Assembly: GCF_900113285.1 (NCBI RefSeq)
Contig: NZ_FOOT01000001.1
Coordinates: forward strand, 1,216,064-1,280,063
Direction of reading: 5' to 3'
Source: Pontibacter chinhatensis
Lineage (GTDB): Bacteria > Bacteroidota > Bacteroidia > Cytophagales > Hymenobacteraceae
DNA length: 64,000 bases
Notes under the pieces: model-generated
Seen by the model: the letters and a program-made list of their open reading frames with translations, nothing else
Database searches by the model: none
Told to the model about the DNA's origin: nothing
Program-made: the position numbers and the translations under genes
Shown here: piece by piece, positions 61,301-64,000 of the stretch
Layout: every line of letters begins with the position of its first letter
Numbering within the stretch: the first letter of the stretch is position 1

Positions 61301-61508
61301 CATACTTGCTAGCAACAGCCGTGCTGACTTCTGGGCTAAGGGCCAGAGCAAAGGAGGTCATTTGAAGCTGATAATGATCAGCAGAATAGCCTTGCGCCGG
61401 GCTCATTCCCGCACACATTGTGGTTACAGAGAAAAGTATGGCGCGCCATACCTGCCCCTTTTCCTTCACATGGCTACTGTTAAGCAATTCCGTAAAGCAG
61501 TGTTTCAT
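58326..61508 (-). CDS. SusC-family TonB-dependent transporter, glycan block 2
   Basis: The 1060-residue outer-membrane importer has a long N-terminal segment before the carboxypeptidase-regulatory-like domain ([37 protein letters not shown]). The TonB-box region [22 protein letters not shown], plug ([74 protein letters not shown]) and barrel ending in YTLGLNVKF follow. There is no STN domain, so unlike block 1 it should not signal through FecR. Control may come from the DeoR regulator encoded divergently at 62438. Two inverted repeats (61547-61569 and 61594-61625) lie just upstream. Confidence 0.94.
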   Translation of the reverse strand: [1060 protein letters not shown]

Positions 61509-61546
61509 AGGGATATATTTGTTATAAGATGAGTTCTAAACCAAGC

Positions 61547-61569
61547 AAATCGTTACGGAAAAACGATTT
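61547..61569. promoter_or_regulatory. Candidate operator upstream of susC (block 2)
   Basis: A perfect inverted repeat, AAATCGTT-7 nt-AACGATTT, 38 bp before the susC start. The size and spacing suit a dimeric regulator. Confidence 0.5.
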
Positions 61570-61593
61570 AGCATAAGCACTTTTGCATCTCCC

Positions 61594-61625
61594 ATTCTTC
61601 GCTCCACTATGTGTGAGCGAAGAAT
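61594..61625. promoter_or_regulatory. Second inverted repeat upstream of susC (block 2)
   Basis: Perfect 11-bp arms, ATTCTTCGCTC and GAGCGAAGAAT, with a 10-nt spacer. It could be an operator or an RNA hairpin in the susC leader. Confidence 0.45.
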
Positions 61626-62437
61626 ACCTAACAACTATCCTTTCACCCTCTACGAATGCAAAATCACCTTGCAGAAAATCAGTAAGCCAATTCAGAAACC
61701 TGCTATTTAAGCATCTATCTGTAATGTCACTGATAAAAACTATCCTAAAAGTAAGGCGTTCCAGCGTAAGTCAGTTATCGAATTAATACAATGGAACTCG
61801 ACTTATCGACATTAAGGAAACACCTACCAACATGTTAAATAAAATCCCTGTGAACTTATGGGCGCTACCCTTAAAACAGCATGCTGTAGAGCGGAGCCCG
61901 CCCTACAAAGCTGTTAATTCAATATGGAACAGCAGAAAAAGGTACAAAAAGAAGTAATGTATTCTTACTTATAAGCTAGTATAACAAGCCCTTTACGGAA
62001 TACTTGAAGTTTTTGATAACGAGAGCAGAATACAAAAAGATTTAAAATAATATATTAAAATATAGTGACATTAAACATCTACCATCAGTGCTATTCTGCA
62101 CATATACTATGGCGCTATATAATCGTCCCCATGAGGCAAATAAGCTTAGCTAAAGCATTATCATGTGGGCTAGTGCAGTTCTTGCTACTACATTATTTAC
62201 GGTAAAGCCAGTTTTGCAACACTTGGGAGTTCATTTGTGATGGCAATGGATGCGCAAGGCGTCTTTTACTTCAGGTTAGGAGCGGACCTGTGGAGCTATA
62301 CACCCAATGCAGCGCTGAGGAAATAACCTACTATGTCGGCCACCAATTCTTCGATAATTATTAGGTTTTCCCTATGTCCGGTGCAAAATAAATGCTATTT
62401 TCAACCTCTCATTCCTTGTTTAAGCAAATAGCACAAT

Positions 62438-63202
62438 ATGGTAAGTATAGCCGAAAGGCATCAGCAGATCATTGACAGACTGCAAAAGGAAGGGAAAGTC
62501 AATGTGGCCGACCTATGCACCGACATGAACGTTTCCTCGGTCACTATCCGAAAGGACCTCAAGCTATTAGAGGACAAAGGACTGCTTTTCCGGACACATG
62601 GCGGTGCTACCCTGCACAACCCGTACACCATCGACCGCTCCGTAAACGAAAAGGAAAAGATTCAGTCGAGTGAGAAGATGCGCATAGGAGCCACCGCCGC
62701 CAGGCTTTTAGAACCTAACGATTCCATCCTGATTGCGTCCGGCACCACGGTTCTGGCACTAGCCAAAAACATTCAGCCGAAAGGCAACCTTACAGTTATT
62801 ACCTCGGCCTTGAATGTAGCCTTAGAACTGATAAAGCATCCGGACATCGAAGTAATTCAACTGGGCGGGTTGCTCCGGAAAAGCTCTTCTTCGGTAACGG
62901 GTCCTTATGCAGAGGGTGTTTTAGAGGATTTCTCTTTCAGCAAGTTGTTTCTAGGAGTTGATGGGATAGACCTTGAGTTTGGACTGACTACTACCAACGT
63001 GATGGAGGCGCACCTCAACCGGCAGATGATCAAAGTATCCCAGAAAACAATCCTCTTAGCCGATTCCACAAAATTCGGTAAAAGAGGTTTCGGTAAGATC
63101 TGTGGCTTTGAGGATATCGACCAGATCATCACAGACAAAGGCGTTTCCGACTATGTGGTAAGGGCATTGGAGGGAATGGGCATTAAAGTCACGATTGTGT
63201 AA
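62438..63202 (+). CDS. DeoR/GlpR-family transcriptional regulator
   Basis: The 254-residue repressor-type regulator of sugar catabolism has an N-terminal winged helix (about 6-58, ERHQQIIDRLQKEGKVNVADLCTDMNVSSVTIRKDLKLLEDKGLLFRTHGGA). A DeoRC sensor domain follows, with GTTVLALAKNI, ITSALNVALELIKHPDIEVIQLGG and LLADSTKFGKRGFGKICGFEDIDQIITD. Sensor domains of this type bind phosphorylated sugars. It faces the block 2 susC and may control it through the palindromes at 61547-61625. A perfect 22-bp-arm terminator follows directly. Confidence 0.93.
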   Translation: MVSIAERHQQIIDRLQKEGKVNVADLCTDMNVSSVTIRKDLKLLEDKGLLFRTHGGATLHNPYTIDRSVNEKEKIQSSEKMRIGATAARLLEPNDSILIASGTTVLALAKNIQPKGNLTVITSALNVALELIKHPDIEVIQLGGLLRKSSSSVTGPYAEGVLEDFSFSKLFLGVDGIDLEFGLTTTNVMEAHLNRQMIKVSQKTILLADSTKFGKRGFGKICGFEDIDQIITDKGVSDYVVRALEGMGIKVTIV

Positions 63203-63207
63203 AGTAT

Positions 63208-63257
63208 AAGCCTTAACAAAAGAGCCGCAGTAATGCGGCTCTTTTGTTAAGGCTTTG
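63208..63257 (+). terminator. Terminator after the DeoR gene
   Basis: Perfect 22-bp arms (63208-63229 and 63234-63255) with a GTAA loop. The core is AAAAGAGCCGCA / TGCGGCTCTTTT. Confidence 0.85.
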
Positions 63258-64000
63258 TTTCTGTTCTGTGCCCCTGGCAAAGGTTCCTGTTATCTTATAA
63301 GCTGTTCCGATTAACTTATTGGCTTGTTGATGAAAGAGCAATGATACTTTCCCCCAGTTTAAGAATAGGAAGTTCCTACCAAACCGGGTCCAACCACCCC
63401 TACCCCTCCTTAGCCAAGGAGGGGAGCTTGTAATTACTTTCTCCAAAGTATAAATTTCATAGTATCTGCTCCCGTGCGGACAGGTCACGACCTGTCCGCA
63501 CAATGTAAAACCCACCCCTTACCCCTGCGAGGAGGGGAACTTCTGCGTACGATTACATCCCCCTACCCCCTTCAAAGGGGGACTTTGGGTGAAGTTGCAT
63601 CAGCAGCGGCTATCGAACTTGTTCCCAGCCTTTGGGTTGAGCGCCTCGAGAGGTTCCGGTGCCTGAAAGGCATTGCGACGTCAGGAGCAAAGGAAGCGAA
63701 AGCAGCGCGATGCCCGAAGGCGAGGCCTCCCGGCCTAGGAGGGCAGAAAGTGTAGATGAAACGATAGGTATGTAAGTTTGGAGGATGAACGGAAGCTAGC
63801 AAGGATAGCTTGGTTCAAGTGGAAGGAAGCAGTGGCTAGGAAAGTATAAAGTGTGAGTCAGCAAGTATAAAGTACAGCTAAAGTATAAAATCAAACCACT
63901 AATCCGGCAGTATCTAATTAACTGTGTAAATGGAGGTTTGGGCGCAAGTTCGGACCTTTTTTATTAACTTCCATAACCATTCACACAGCGATGATAAGCA
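63256..64000. repeat. Gene-free repeat-rich tail
   Basis: No gene is supported. Three related C-rich hairpin units (about 63390-63425, 63507-63543, 63556-63590; each an ACCCCT-CC arm answered by GGAGGGG or AAGGGGG) surround a 28-bp palindrome at 63474-63501 (GTGCGGACAGGT / ACCTGTCCGCAC). A GC-rich stretch at 63600-63760 contains further short inversions. Then come four AAGTATA copies near 63841-63887 and an AT-rich end. A GCGATGATAAGCA at the right edge could open another gene beyond the window. Confidence 0.6.

Larger units (their letters stand above)
61509..62437. other. Long intergenic region between susC (block 2) and the DeoR gene
   Basis: About 930 bp, AT-rich, with no supported gene; a 67-codon frame at 61583-61786 lacks any family feature. 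Two inverted repeats near the susC end are listed separately. The rest shows nothing recognisable. The promoters of both divergent genes should lie here, but no clear TAnnTTTG was found. Confidence 0.5.

Noticed and set aside
61583..61786. 67-codon frame upstream of susC (block 2)
   Set aside because: It begins at a palindrome, has no recognisable features, and sits in an AT-rich control region.
63380..63600. CRISPR array
   Set aside because: The repeated C-rich units differ in sequence and spacing and have no constant repeat-spacer pattern or cas gene.

Overview
The window looks like chromosomal DNA of a Bacteroidota bacterium of the Cytophagales / Hymenobacteraceae type; a Pontibacter-like genome is my best guess. 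The grounds are three SusC/SusD pairs, a FecR anti-sigma with a Bacteroidetes-type ECF sigma factor, promoters of the Bacteroidetes class (TTG, about 20 nt, TAnnTTTG), a BACON-domain lipoprotein, and very frequent use of the heptamer AAGTATA/TATACTT between and within genes. Genus is inferred from style only. No rRNA, CRISPR, insertion sequence or prophage gene was seen.

Left part (1-12 kb). The 3' end of a membrane acyltransferase is followed by a threonine operon (thrA, thrB, thrC). That operon is preceded by a Thr/Ile-rich leader peptide and a strong hairpin, which is a textbook transcription attenuator. Next comes a leftward SusC/SusD-like importer. Its 5' leader, and that of a divergent M14 metallopeptidase, each begin with a SAM-I (S-box) riboswitch under its own promoter. 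The two riboswitches form a diverged inverted repeat about 290 bp apart, suggesting SAM-controlled uptake and trimming of peptides.

Middle part (14.9-34 kb) is mostly housekeeping and accessory genes: a double retropepsin-like protein, a VWA/TPR (Bat-like) pair, three tRNAs (Ser-GCT, Pro-TGG, Arg-TCT), and a TetR regulator with a thioesterase sharing an operator. An HD protein, a VOC protein, a PaaI thioesterase, an S9 peptidase, a thiolase, a HEAT-like protein, a MORN-repeat protein, an SDR, a cupin, a SIMPL protein and a YgiD-type dioxygenase follow. Intergenic regions here are rich in AAGTATA motifs, palindromes and simple repeats.

Right part (34-63 kb) is a long, almost entirely leftward glycan-utilisation region. 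Block 1 is ECF sigma (divergent), FecR, SusC with an STN domain, SusD, a TIM-barrel lipoprotein, a BACON/beta-helix lipoprotein, a DUF218-hemopexin fusion, a phosphodiester glycosidase and an SGNH hydrolase. Block 2 is a DeoR regulator (divergent), SusC, SusD, GMC oxidoreductase, gluconate-2-dehydrogenase-subunit-3-like protein, DUF1080 protein, a small AT-rich membrane protein, GH29 fucosidase and GH3 glucosidase. The GMC/subunit 3/DUF1080/TIM-barrel set suggests oxidative (3-keto-glycoside) cleavage alongside ordinary hydrolysis. The last 0.8 kb holds repeats and no gene.
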